Positions 57,081-64,000 of a stretch of 64,000 bases of DNA are shown here, in pieces. The stretch is from Kribbella rubisoli (GTDB taxonomy: Bacteria; Actinomycetota; Actinomycetes; Propionibacteriales; Kribbellaceae), in assembly GCF_004217145.1 (NCBI RefSeq), contig NZ_SHKR01000016.1:402756-466755 (forward strand), in the 5' to 3' direction. A program made the position numbers and the translations under genes. The notes beneath the pieces were generated by a model. That model saw nothing but the letters and a program-made list of their open reading frames with translations, made no database searches and was not told where the DNA came from. Every line of letters starts with the position of its first letter. The stretch's first letter is position 1.

Positions 57081-58859
57081 CTACTGGCCGAGGATCCGCT
57101 GGACTGCCGCGGTGGTGATCGGGTGGTAGCCGGGGCGGGCCTTTTCGAAGACTTCGGCGGCGAAGGCTCGGTCGGTGCCGGCCAGGGCTTGGTAAACCGG
57201 GAGGACCAGTTTCATGCGGCCCACCTTGGTGAGGAACTCGGCCATTTCGGCGTACGCCGCCTCGTAGCTGCTGGCAGCGACAATCTGGTACCAGCGGCGG
57301 GCAATCTCGCCGTTCGCGGTACCGGTCAGACCGAACGCACGGTCCAGCTGCTGCAGAAGAAGCGGGCTCAGTACGTCGGGGGCCGCGTCGAGGAAACGCA
57401 GCCACTCCTGCGTCGTCCACTGTCCCGCGCCCTGCGGCAGCTCACCCGTCTTCAGCCAGAGGTCACGCGCCTCGTCAACGACCTGGAAACGCTGCGACAC
57501 GGCGCGCGCTGCAAAAGCAGGGATGCCGGGCTCGTACAGCCACGCCGCCAGCTCGTCGGCCGTCACCACGTCCGGGTGCTGCGACAGCAGGTGCTCCTGC
57601 AGGTGCTCGACGAAGTTGTCGGTGTTGATGCTCCGGAACGCGAACCGGTCGAAGTACCCGCGCAGGAACGGATCGAACACCTCGCGCGAGAACCGCTCCT
57701 CCAGCCACGACAGGAACCACGACCCCTTCAGCGGGCCGGTCGACGTCTTCCCGTGGTACTCCGAGCGGTGGTGCAGGCCGGGCAGCTCGACCGCCAGCTC
57801 GGCGGGCGTCAGCGGGTCCAGCTTCACCACCGTCGCGTGCTGCTTGATCGCGGTCTCCATCAGCGCGAACTCGGTGCCGTAGACAGCCTCGACGATCCGG
57901 TTCTCGACGTACGACGTGAAGCCCTCGTTGAGCCAGATGTCGTCCCAGCTGTCCTGCGTGACCAGGTTGCCCGACCAGCTGTGCGCGAGCTCGTGCGCGA
58001 TCACGCTGACCAGCGACTTGTCCCCGATCACGACGGTCGGCGTCGCGAAGGTCATCCGCGGGTTCTCCATGCCGCCGTACGGGAACGACGGCGGCAGCAC
58101 GAGCAGGTCGTACCGGCCCCAGCGGTACGGGCCGAACAGCTCCTCGGTGACCCGCATCATCTCTTCGGTGTCGGAGAACTCGGTCGCCGCTTGCCGCACC
58201 GTCGCCGGCTCCGCCCAGACGCCGGACCGCTCGCCGAGCGGCTCGAAAACCAGGTCGCCCGCCGCGATCGCCAGCAGGTACGACGGGATCGGCTCGGGCA
58301 TCACCACGTCGTACGAGCCCGTCCGGCGCGACGTCGTACCGTTGTCGGCACTCATCAGCACCATCAGCTCCGGCGGCGCGGTCACGTGAGCCGCGTAGCT
58401 GAACCGCACGCTCGGCGTGTCCTGCACCGGGACCCAACTGCGTGCGTGGATCGCCTGGGACTGGCTGAACATGAACGGCATGACGCCGCCGGCCGTCATC
58501 GCGGGCTCAAGCCACTGCAGACCCGTCGCGGTCGGCGCCGTCCGGTAGCTCACCTTGACCCGCGCGTGCTTCGACGTACGGATCGTCAGCGCGGCGCCGA
58601 GCTCCTTGTCCGGAACGGCCAGGCTGTACTCGAGCGGCTCCCAGCCGTCGGCCGTCTGACCCTCGACCCCCAGCACGGTGAGGTCGCGGGTGTCCAGGAC
58701 GAGGCGGTCACCGCTCTCTGACTCTGTGCCGGTCCAGGCGAGAGTGTGCGTGGCACTACCGGCCAGCACCTTCTCGTCGAAGTCGAGCGCGAGGTCGAGC
58801 TCGAGATGGGTGGTCCGAACCAAGGCAGGCTCGGCGTAGGAGTGGCGATCGTGCGTCAC
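57081..58859 (-). CDS. M1 family aminopeptidase (LTA4 hydrolase-like)
   Basis: A 592-residue zinc aminopeptidase. The exopeptidase motif is YGGMENPRM (about residue 262), the zinc site VIAHELAHSWSGNLV (H-E-x-x-H about 288) with the third ligand in NEGFTSYVE (about 310). The C-terminal helical domain (FLDAAPDVLSPLLLQQLDRAF and the rest) fits the leukotriene A4 hydrolase C-domain. No signal peptide. Start GTG 58859 follows GGGGAG at five bases. It trims N-terminal residues from peptides and may assist the peptide-import operon 1.6 kb away, though it is a separate unit. Confidence 0.92.
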   Translation of the reverse strand: MTHDRHSYAEPALVRTTHLELDLALDFDEKVLAGSATHTLAWTGTESESGDRLVLDTRDLTVLGVEGQTADGWEPLEYSLAVPDKELGAALTIRTSKHARVKVSYRTAPTATGLQWLEPAMTAGGVMPFMFSQSQAIHARSWVPVQDTPSVRFSYAAHVTAPPELMVLMSADNGTTSRRTGSYDVVMPEPIPSYLLAIAAGDLVFEPLGERSGVWAEPATVRQAATEFSDTEEMMRVTEELFGPYRWGRYDLLVLPPSFPYGGMENPRMTFATPTVVIGDKSLVSVIAHELAHSWSGNLVTQDSWDDIWLNEGFTSYVENRIVEAVYGTEFALMETAIKQHATVVKLDPLTPAELAVELPGLHHRSEYHGKTSTGPLKGSWFLSWLEERFSREVFDPFLRGYFDRFAFRSINTDNFVEHLQEHLLSQHPDVVTADELAAWLYEPGIPAFAARAVSQRFQVVDEARDLWLKTGELPQGAGQWTTQEWLRFLDAAPDVLSPLLLQQLDRAFGLTGTANGEIARRWYQIVAASSYEAAYAEMAEFLTKVGRMKLVLPVYQALAGTDRAFAAEVFEKARPGYHPITTAAVQRILGQ

Positions 58860-59006
58860 GGAAGCTCCCCGAGTGAGGCGTCCGGGGAACAGTACCCAGG
58901 TCCCAACCCGATCGGACGTCCGATCTGAGCCAGCCGCACCACCGTGCCAAAACCCTGCTTCGGTCCTGACACAGGTTGCGGAAATGGGGGTGCCACCTAG
59001 CAGACT

Positions 59007-60578
59007 GTGACCATGATGACCCAGGGAAATCCGGATCTGGTGCTGAAGAGGCGGCCGTTCGGATCCTGGCTGCTCGGTCCGGCCGACCAGAGCACGCGGC
59101 GGCTGCGTTTCCGCCTCCAGCTCCTGATGACCACGTTCTCGATCGGCACCAACCTGATCGGCGCGCTGGTCGTGTTCATCCTCGCGGTCTACGTGCTCCC
59201 GGGTCCGTCGCTGATCGATCAGCTCCAGCTCGCCGACGCGATCATCATCCCGGCGTACTTCGTGGTCGCGATCGCGGTCGGATGCGTCTGGAGCACACGG
59301 ATGACGCGTCGGGTGACGCGCTGGGTCGAGCTCGAGCGGCCGGCCACCCGTCAGGAGCAGATCGCCACCTTGCAACTGCCGCTGCGACTAACGCTCATCG
59401 AGGTGCTGCTCTGGCTGGTTGCCGCCGCGGTGTTCACCGTGATGACGGTGATCATGCAGCCGGAGAACGCACTGCGCGTCGCCCTCACAGTCATCGATGG
59501 TGCGATCATCACCTGCTCGGTCTCGTATCTGCTGACCGAGTTCGCGCTCCGGCCGGTCGCCGCGCGGGCGCTGGTCAACTCGCCGCCCCCGCGACGGCTG
59601 CTCGCAGCTGGGTTGAAGGCGCGGACGGTCTTCTTCTGGGCGGTCGGTTCCGCCGTACCGGTGGCCGGGCTGATGCTGGCCGCCGTACTCGCGCTGATCG
59701 AGGGTGATGTCACGTCGACGCGGCTCGCGATCGTGATCCTTGCCTTGGGCATCGTGGCGCTCGGCAACGGTTGGCTGCTGACGATGCTGTCGGCGAAGTC
59801 CGTCGTGGCGCCGGTCCGGTCGGTGCGGGACGCACTCAGTCTGATCGGCGAAGGCCGGCTCGACGTGAGCATCCCGGTCTTCGACGGCACCGAGCTGGGT
59901 TCGCTGCAGGCCGGGTTCAACCGGATGGCCGAAGGACTGCGCGACCGCGAGCGGATCCGTGACGTCTTCGGCCGGTACGTCGGTCCTGACGTCGTGCAGG
60001 AGGCGCTGAGCAGCGATCGGCTCGGCGGCGAGGAGCGGTACGTCGCGGTCCTGTTCGTCGACCTGATCGGCTCGACCGAGCTCGCGATGAACCGGCCGCC
60101 GACCGAGGTCGTGCAGCTGCTCAACCGGTTCTTCGCGATCGTGGTCGACGAGGTGGACCGGCAGGGCGGGTTCGTGAACAAGTTCGCCGGTGATGCGGCG
60201 CTGGCGATCTTCGGGGCGCCGGCCGAGCTCGCGGATCCGGCCGGCAGCGCGTTGTGCGCCGGGCGCGAGCTGGCCCGTCGGCTCGACGAGGAGTTGCCGG
60301 AGGCAATCGCCGGGATCGGCGTGACGGCCGGGATCGTGGTGGCCGGCACGGTCGGCGACGTACGGCGGCACGAGTACACCGTGATCGGCGATCCGGTGAA
60401 CGAGGCGGCGCGGCTGAGCGAGCTTGCGAAGTCCGCTCCTGGGCGATTGATCGCCTCGATGGCAGCGGTCGAGGAGGCGACGCCGACCGAGTCCGATCAC
60501 TGGCTGCAGAGCGACCTCGTCACTGTGCGGGGGCGGTTGCTGCCGACTCGTCTTGCTGTGCCGGCTGCGTTTCCGTGA
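59007..60578 (+). CDS. Membrane adenylate/guanylate cyclase, 6TM-HAMP
   Basis: A 523-residue class III nucleotidyl cyclase. Six hydrophobic segments (about residues 37-260) are followed by a HAMP domain (KSVVAPVRSVRDALSLIGEGRLDV) and the catalytic domain: VAVLFVDLIGSTELA (metal Asp about residue 351), FVNKFAGDAALAIFGAP (second metal Asp), GTVGDVRRHEYTVIGDPVNEAARL. This is the Rv1318c/Rv1319c/Rv1320c architecture of mycobacteria. GTG 59007 is possibly leaderless; ATG 59013 and 59016 are close alternatives. The 3' end overlaps the convergent MerR gene by 59 bp. Confidence 0.92.
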   Translation: MTMMTQGNPDLVLKRRPFGSWLLGPADQSTRRLRFRLQLLMTTFSIGTNLIGALVVFILAVYVLPGPSLIDQLQLADAIIIPAYFVVAIAVGCVWSTRMTRRVTRWVELERPATRQEQIATLQLPLRLTLIEVLLWLVAAAVFTVMTVIMQPENALRVALTVIDGAIITCSVSYLLTEFALRPVAARALVNSPPPRRLLAAGLKARTVFFWAVGSAVPVAGLMLAAVLALIEGDVTSTRLAIVILALGIVALGNGWLLTMLSAKSVVAPVRSVRDALSLIGEGRLDVSIPVFDGTELGSLQAGFNRMAEGLRDRERIRDVFGRYVGPDVVQEALSSDRLGGEERYVAVLFVDLIGSTELAMNRPPTEVVQLLNRFFAIVVDEVDRQGGFVNKFAGDAALAIFGAPAELADPAGSALCAGRELARRLDEELPEAIAGIGVTAGIVVAGTVGDVRRHEYTVIGDPVNEAARLSELAKSAPGRLIASMAAVEEATPTESDHWLQSDLVTVRGRLLPTRLAVPAAFP

Positions 60579-61257
60579 TCAGTTCGTACAGCAGGGTTGC
60601 GCCGTACAGCATCGCCTTCGTCTGCCGGTCATGGGCGGCCCGGCGCTCGGCGATGGCGGTCCGCAAGGCTTCCGTGCTGCCGGTCCGGCGTAGACCGTCC
60701 AGGACCGGCCTGATCTGCTCGAAGTAGTACCGGCCCTGGCGCAGCATGTTGATGATGCGGGCGTCGCGCACCTGCTCGGGGCCATAGCGCCGGTACTTCG
60801 TGCCCGGCTCGCGCGTCGGCGCCAGCAACCCGGCCGCCTCCCAGACCCGCAACGCCGACGTACGGATGCCGAGGCGGTGCGCCAACTCCCCCACCAGCAG
60901 CGACGGACCGGTGAACTCGTCGACCTGCTGCGCGGCCAATGCCGCTAGAGCATCGCTCGCAGCATCGGTTGCGAGTCGTTGCTCGTGGAGTGCGGCGTGA
61001 GCTGCGTCGACGAGGCGGTAGGCGAGCGCCTCGTCACCGTCGTGGACGGCGCGCATGATCTCGGTGGCGGTCTCCGCGCCGAAGCCCGGCGCGAGCGCGC
61101 GATACGTCAACAGGGCCGAGACGTGCTCCGGACCGTACTGCCGGTAGCCGGTGTCCGACCGCGGCGCGGGAGGCAGGATGCCGGCCGCTTCGTAGTTGCG
61201 AACGAGCTGGGTCGACACCCCGGCCCGGCGCGCCAGATCAACCGGCCGGAGCCCCAT
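60520..61257 (-). CDS. MerR family protein with two HTH domains
   Basis: A 245-residue regulator with two MerR-type DNA-binding domains. The first is LRPVDLARRAGVSTQLVRNYEAAGILPPAPRS-type (residues 3-34) with GYRQYGPEHV; the second (about residues 125-165) reads LLVGELAHRLGIRTSALRVWEAAGLL with KYRRYGPEQVRDA. Between them lies an 80-residue helical linker; the tail is also helical. No metal-binding cysteines. MerR proteins normally have one HTH and dimerise; this one may bind as a monomer. It is coupled to the SDR by a 3-bp gap. Confidence 0.88.
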   Translation of the reverse strand: MGLRPVDLARRAGVSTQLVRNYEAAGILPPAPRSDTGYRQYGPEHVSALLTYRALAPGFGAETATEIMRAVHDGDEALAYRLVDAAHAALHEQRLATDAASDALAALAAQQVDEFTGPSLLVGELAHRLGIRTSALRVWEAAGLLAPTREPGTKYRRYGPEQVRDARIINMLRQGRYYFEQIRPVLDGLRRTGSTEALRTAIAERRAAHDRQTKAMLYGATLLYELITETQPAQQDESAATAPAQ

Positions 61258-61260
61258 GGC

Positions 61261-62004
61261 TCACCGGCCGCCGGATACGTCGACCGTCGTCCCCGTCATG
61301 TACGACGCGCGGTCCGAGGCGAGGAACGCGATCACCTCCGCGACCTCCTCCGCCTTCCCGGGACGGGCCAGCGGAGTCGTCGTACCGAGGCGATCCAGCC
61401 GGCCCGCCTCGTGGATATCGGTCTCGATCAGGCCGGGGCGCACACCCAGCACCCGGATGCCTTCCTTCGCGACCTCGTTGCCCAGGCCTGTGGTCAGAGC
61501 GTCGACGGCTGCCTTGCTCGCGGCATAGTCGACGTACTCGCCGGCCGATCCGAGGACCGCGGCGCGCGAGGACACGTTGACGATCACGCCGCCGTTCCCG
61601 CCGTACGCCGTGGACATCCGACGTACGGCGGCACCGGCGACGAGGAATGCGCTGATCGAGTTGATCCGGAACACCCGATCGAGGCGCTCGGCGTCGTACT
61701 CCGCGACGCGGCCGCCGGGTGAGACGACTCCGGCGTTGTTGATCACCGCACCGATCGGACCGAGCTCGGCCGTCACAGTGTCGAAGAGACGCTCGATCTG
61801 ATCCGGCTCCACGACATCAGCCTGTACGGCGATCGCGCGCCGGCCGAGCTCCTCGCACGCCTTCACCACGCGGGCGGCCTCGTCGGCCTGCGTCCGGTAG
61901 TTCACGCCGACGTCCCAGCCGTCCGTTGCGAGCGCAAGTGAAGCGGCCGCGCCGATCCCGCGACTCCCACCCGTGACGAGCACAACCCCACGTCCGACAG
62001 TCAT
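61261..62004 (-). CDS. Short-chain dehydrogenase/reductase
   Basis: A 247-residue classical SDR, NAD(P)-dependent. Cofactor motif TGGSRGIG (residues 11-18), NNAG (about 88), catalytic Ser in IVNVSSRAAV, and Y-x-x-x-K in DYAASKAAVDAL. The overall pattern is FabG-like, substrate unknown. It precedes the two-HTH MerR gene on the same strand, three bases apart, so the two are probably co-transcribed. Confidence 0.9.
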   Translation of the reverse strand: MTVGRGVVLVTGGSRGIGAAASLALATDGWDVGVNYRTQADEAARVVKACEELGRRAIAVQADVVEPDQIERLFDTVTAELGPIGAVINNAGVVSPGGRVAEYDAERLDRVFRINSISAFLVAGAAVRRMSTAYGGNGGVIVNVSSRAAVLGSAGEYVDYAASKAAVDALTTGLGNEVAKEGIRVLGVRPGLIETDIHEAGRLDRLGTTTPLARPGKAEEVAEVIAFLASDRASYMTGTTVDVSGGR

Positions 62005-62028
62005 GCGCCCTACTCTGTCATGCGGCGG

Positions 62029-62820
62029 TCACGCAGGTGGGACTGCGAACTGAAGCTGGGTCTCGGTGTCGTTGAATCCGACCGAGCGGTAGATCCGGAT
62101 CGCGAGGTAGTCCGGATCCGCGACCATCACCAGCGTCCGCGCGCCGCCCTCGGTCAGCCCGTACGTCGACGCGTGATGGACGAGTGTGCTGGCCAGACCG
62201 CGACCGCGATCCTCGAGCGAGGTCTGCACATTCTGGAAACGCGCGACGCCCTTGCCGTCGAACATCAACCCGAGCGAACTCTGCAGCCGATCGCCTTCGA
62301 ACGCGCCGAACCACTTGCCGTGGCCGGCATCGACCAGCTCGCGCTGCGTGGCCGTCTTGCGCCGGGTGAACTCCTCGTACGCGGCGTCGACGGTCATGCT
62401 TGCGGTGGCCAGGCTCTGATCGAACAGCTGCGCCCAGTCGTCGTCACTGTCCAGGAAGCGGTACGTCGCCTCGGTGTTCGGCCGCGGCGGCGGGACGACC
62501 CGCTCGGCCGTCATCACGACGCTCCGGTCGATCTCGAAGCCGGCGGCGGTCACCTCGTCCTCCGCGCCGACCTCGCCGTCCACGCTGTCGATGCCGAGGG
62601 CAACGTGTTTCGCGGCCGGGAACTCGCGGCGGAAGTCGTCCAGGCGGATCTTGGTGTCGTCCGGCGCGAACGGCGTGCGGTACAGCAGGTAGTTGCCCCA
62701 CCAGAAACCCGGGTTGGCCGGCGTACGCACAACGACGTACTCGCCGGTGTCGCGGAAGGTGCTTCCGCCCAGCTCCAGCAGCAACAGGTCGGTGCGGTAG
62801 CCGAGGCTCGTGATGTCCAC
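62029..62820 (-). CDS. GNAT family N-acetyltransferase
   Basis: A 263-residue protein with a divergent N-terminal half (WWGNYLLYRTPFAPDD is a string of this group) and a C-terminal GNAT domain: VQTSLEDRGRGLASTLVHHA (acetyl-CoA loop, about residue 210), AIRIYRSVGFNDTETQ. Substrate unknown. GTG 62820 follows GGATGGAGG closely. It is divergent from the ArsR-SRPBCC gene, 105 bp apart, but the strong promoter in that gap points the other way. Confidence 0.84.
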   Translation of the reverse strand: MDITSLGYRTDLLLLELGGSTFRDTGEYVVVRTPANPGFWWGNYLLYRTPFAPDDTKIRLDDFRREFPAAKHVALGIDSVDGEVGAEDEVTAAGFEIDRSVVMTAERVVPPPRPNTEATYRFLDSDDDWAQLFDQSLATASMTVDAAYEEFTRRKTATQRELVDAGHGKWFGAFEGDRLQSSLGLMFDGKGVARFQNVQTSLEDRGRGLASTLVHHASTYGLTEGGARTLVMVADPDYLAIRIYRSVGFNDTETQLQFAVPPA

Positions 62821-62855
62821 ACCTCCATCCTCACCGTCGCGTCAATCGAGTTCCC

Positions 62856-62910
62856 TTGACATGCAGCTCGTTGGCTGCCTATTGTATTTATGCAGCCGGA
62901 CGGCTGCATA
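62856..62910 (+). promoter_or_regulatory. Promoter and ArsR operator
   Basis: TTGACA (62856-62861), 18-bp spacer, TATTGT (62880-62885): the best sigma-70-type promoter in the window. TATGCAGCC-GGAC-GGCTGCATA (62889-62910) is a perfect 9+9 inverted repeat over the transcription start. A weaker relative, ATGCAGC (62861-62867) and GGCTGC (62873-62878), lies between -35 and -10. Both are probably sites for the ArsR-type protein encoded downstream. Confidence 0.8.
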
Positions 62911-62925
62911 ACGGTCGGAGGCGTG

Positions 62926-63711
62926 ATGGACGACGAGGTGTTCCGGGCGCTGGCCGACCCGAGCCGGCGGCAGCTGCTCGACATGCTGAACGCCCGCAAC
63001 GGCCAGACCCTGCGCGAGCTCTGTGCCGGGCTGGACATGGCGCGGCAGTCGGTCAGCAAACACCTCACGATCCTGGAGACCGCCAACCTCGTCACCACCG
63101 TGTGGCGCGGGCGCGAGAAGCTCCACTACCTCAACGCCGAGCCGATCAACGCGATCGCCGACCGCTGGATCACGCAGTACGACCGTCGGCGGGCGCAGAT
63201 GTTCGCCGACCTCAAGACGGCTTTGGAGGCCGAACCGACCATGAGCGACAACGACTTCGTCTACACGACCTACATCAAGACCACGCCGGAGCGGCTCTGG
63301 CAGGCGCTCACCGAGCCGAAGTTCACCGAGCAGTACTGGAACCTGTCGCACGAGACCGACTGGAAGCCCGGTTCGGAGATCGTCTGGCACATGGGTGAGG
63401 TGACGATGGCCGGGCCGGGGCAGGTCGTGGTCGAGCACACGCCGTACACCCGGTTGTCGTATGCCTGGCACCACATCACGCCGGAGTTCGCGAAGGCGGT
63501 CGATCTGTCGGACGACGTGTACGAGAAGACCAGCCGCGAGCCGCTGTCCACCGCGACGTTCGAGCTCGAGCCGGTGGATGACAAGGTGAAGCTCACCGTC
63601 ATCCACAGCGGCTTCGAACCGGACAGTGTGCTGCGAACCATGATCCAAGACGGGTGGCCGGCCGTGCTGGCCGACCTGAAATCCTTCCTGGAACTCTCCC
63701 CCGTGCACTAG
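62926..63711 (+). CDS. ArsR regulator fused to an SRPBCC (AHSA1) domain
   Basis: A 261-residue fusion. Residues 1-95 are a winged-helix ArsR domain (VFRALADPSRRQLLDML, LRELCAGLDMARQSVSKHLTIL, REKLHYLNAEPI); no metal-binding cysteine pair is seen, so it is not a classical metal sensor. Residues about 108-255 form an AHSA1/START-like ligand-cavity domain (YTTYIKTTPERLWQALTEP, SYAWHHITPEF, GWPAVLADLKSFLE). The fused cavity may sense a hydrophobic ligand. ATG 62926 has CGGAGG upstream. Autoregulated through the palindrome at 62889-62910. Confidence 0.92.
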   Translation: MDDEVFRALADPSRRQLLDMLNARNGQTLRELCAGLDMARQSVSKHLTILETANLVTTVWRGREKLHYLNAEPINAIADRWITQYDRRRAQMFADLKTALEAEPTMSDNDFVYTTYIKTTPERLWQALTEPKFTEQYWNLSHETDWKPGSEIVWHMGEVTMAGPGQVVVEHTPYTRLSYAWHHITPEFAKAVDLSDDVYEKTSREPLSTATFELEPVDDKVKLTVIHSGFEPDSVLRTMIQDGWPAVLADLKSFLELSPVH

Positions 63712-63742
63712 AAGCGCTCGCGCCCCGGCCGGGCGCCCCCAC

Positions 63743-64000
63743 GCGGCCAGCGGTCCCGCGCGGCCAGCGGTCCCGCCGCACCACCTTGTGCACCAGAACC
63801 GCACCCAGACCGACTGACAGTGCGCCTTTGGTGCACAAGGTGATGCCTCAGGGCCGAGCGCCCCCGCGCGGCCAGCGTTCCCGCGCCGCCAGCGGTCCCG
63901 CGCCGCCAGCGGTCCCGCGCGGCCAGCGGTCCCGCCGCACCACCTTGTGCACCAGAACCGCACCCAGACCGACTGACAGTGCGCCTTTGGTGCACAAGGG
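63743..64000. repeat. Duplicated hairpin element with minisatellite
   Basis: A 95-bp block is exactly duplicated (63746-63840 and 63905-63999; period 159 bp). Each copy ends in a long hairpin: CCTTGTGCACCA and TGGTGCACAAGG are perfect 12-bp arms (63784-63795 with 63829-63840; 63943-63954 with 63988-63999) around a 33-base loop with a further GCAC/GTGC pairing. Before each hairpin are tandem units of 16 bp, consensus CGGCCAGCGGTCCCGC, two ahead of the first copy and four ahead of the second. The window ends inside the array. It may also terminate the ArsR-SRPBCC mRNA. Confidence 0.85.

Noticed and set aside
62842..63963. Minus-strand frame opposite the ArsR-SRPBCC gene
   Set aside because: It is the shadow of a well-supported plus-strand gene, and its repetitive N-terminus is translated minisatellite.
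1..64000. tRNA genes, rRNA, transposases or integrases
   Set aside because: No T-loop-like GGTTCRANTCC context outside coding regions and no recombinase motif was found by reading.

Overview
The window is high-GC, densely packed chromosomal DNA from an actinobacterium. Evidence is the RNA polymerase-binding protein RbpA, many GTG/TTG starts, several probable leaderless mRNAs and the many TetR, GntR, MerR and WhiB-free one-component regulators. Gene content and sequence style (lysine aminomutase cluster, FUSC and Uma2 proteins, very frequent 'gtacg' strings) resemble Kribbella or relatives in the Propionibacteriales. That genus-level guess is inference. I see no tRNA, rRNA, CRISPR array, transposase or phage gene.

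Layout. 1-6.4 kb: tail of a sugar ABC permease pair, a methyltransferase, a class V aminotransferase and a glycerophosphodiesterase sharing a 23-bp divergent promoter, an Atg22/UMF1-type MFS protein, and a TetR/methyltransferase divergon with a double palindrome. 6.4-10.4 kb: a MacA/MacB-like export operon ending in a small membrane-anchored protein. 10.4-18.3 kb: rbpA behind a SigR-type promoter, TetR plus SGNH hydrolase, methyltransferase plus alpha/beta hydrolase divergent from a TetR with twin operators, FUSC transporter, Uma2 protein. 18.3-20.5 kb: lnt-fxsA. 20.5-21.0 kb: a 540-bp gene-free region with a strong candidate structured RNA.

21.0-28.0 kb is a lysine degradation (fermentation-type) cluster: kal, kamE, kamD, an amidohydrolase and kdd on the minus strand, divergent from kamA. 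Together they take L-lysine through beta-lysine and 3,5-diaminohexanoate to 5-amino-3-oxohexanoate, and later release ammonia from 3-aminobutyryl-CoA. The cleavage enzyme Kce that links these halves is not in the window. 28.2-35 kb holds a HAD hydrolase, an Lrp regulator, a 5'-3' exonuclease, an M20 peptidase, small metabolic enzymes and a frameshifted gene. 35-42.4 kb contains a TetR-controlled heterodimeric ABC exporter and a second TetR/ABC exporter divergon. 42.5-46.6 kb is a translationally coupled SNF2 helicase/SWIM zinc-finger pair. 47.4 kb carries a 21-codon leader peptide inside a hairpin ahead of a GNAT gene. 48.2-56.1 kb is a six-gene oligopeptide ABC transporter/gamma-glutamyltransferase operon with a GntR regulator. 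56.2-63.7 kb holds a double GNAT, M1 aminopeptidase, a six-TM HAMP cyclase, a two-HTH MerR protein, an SDR, another GNAT and an ArsR-SRPBCC fusion with a clear promoter and operator. The window ends in a duplicated 95-bp hairpin-plus-minisatellite element.

Start codons were chosen from Shine-Dalgarno matches, overlaps with the upstream stop (ATGA, GTGA, TGATG) and domain boundaries. Functions are from motif reading only; no database search was run.
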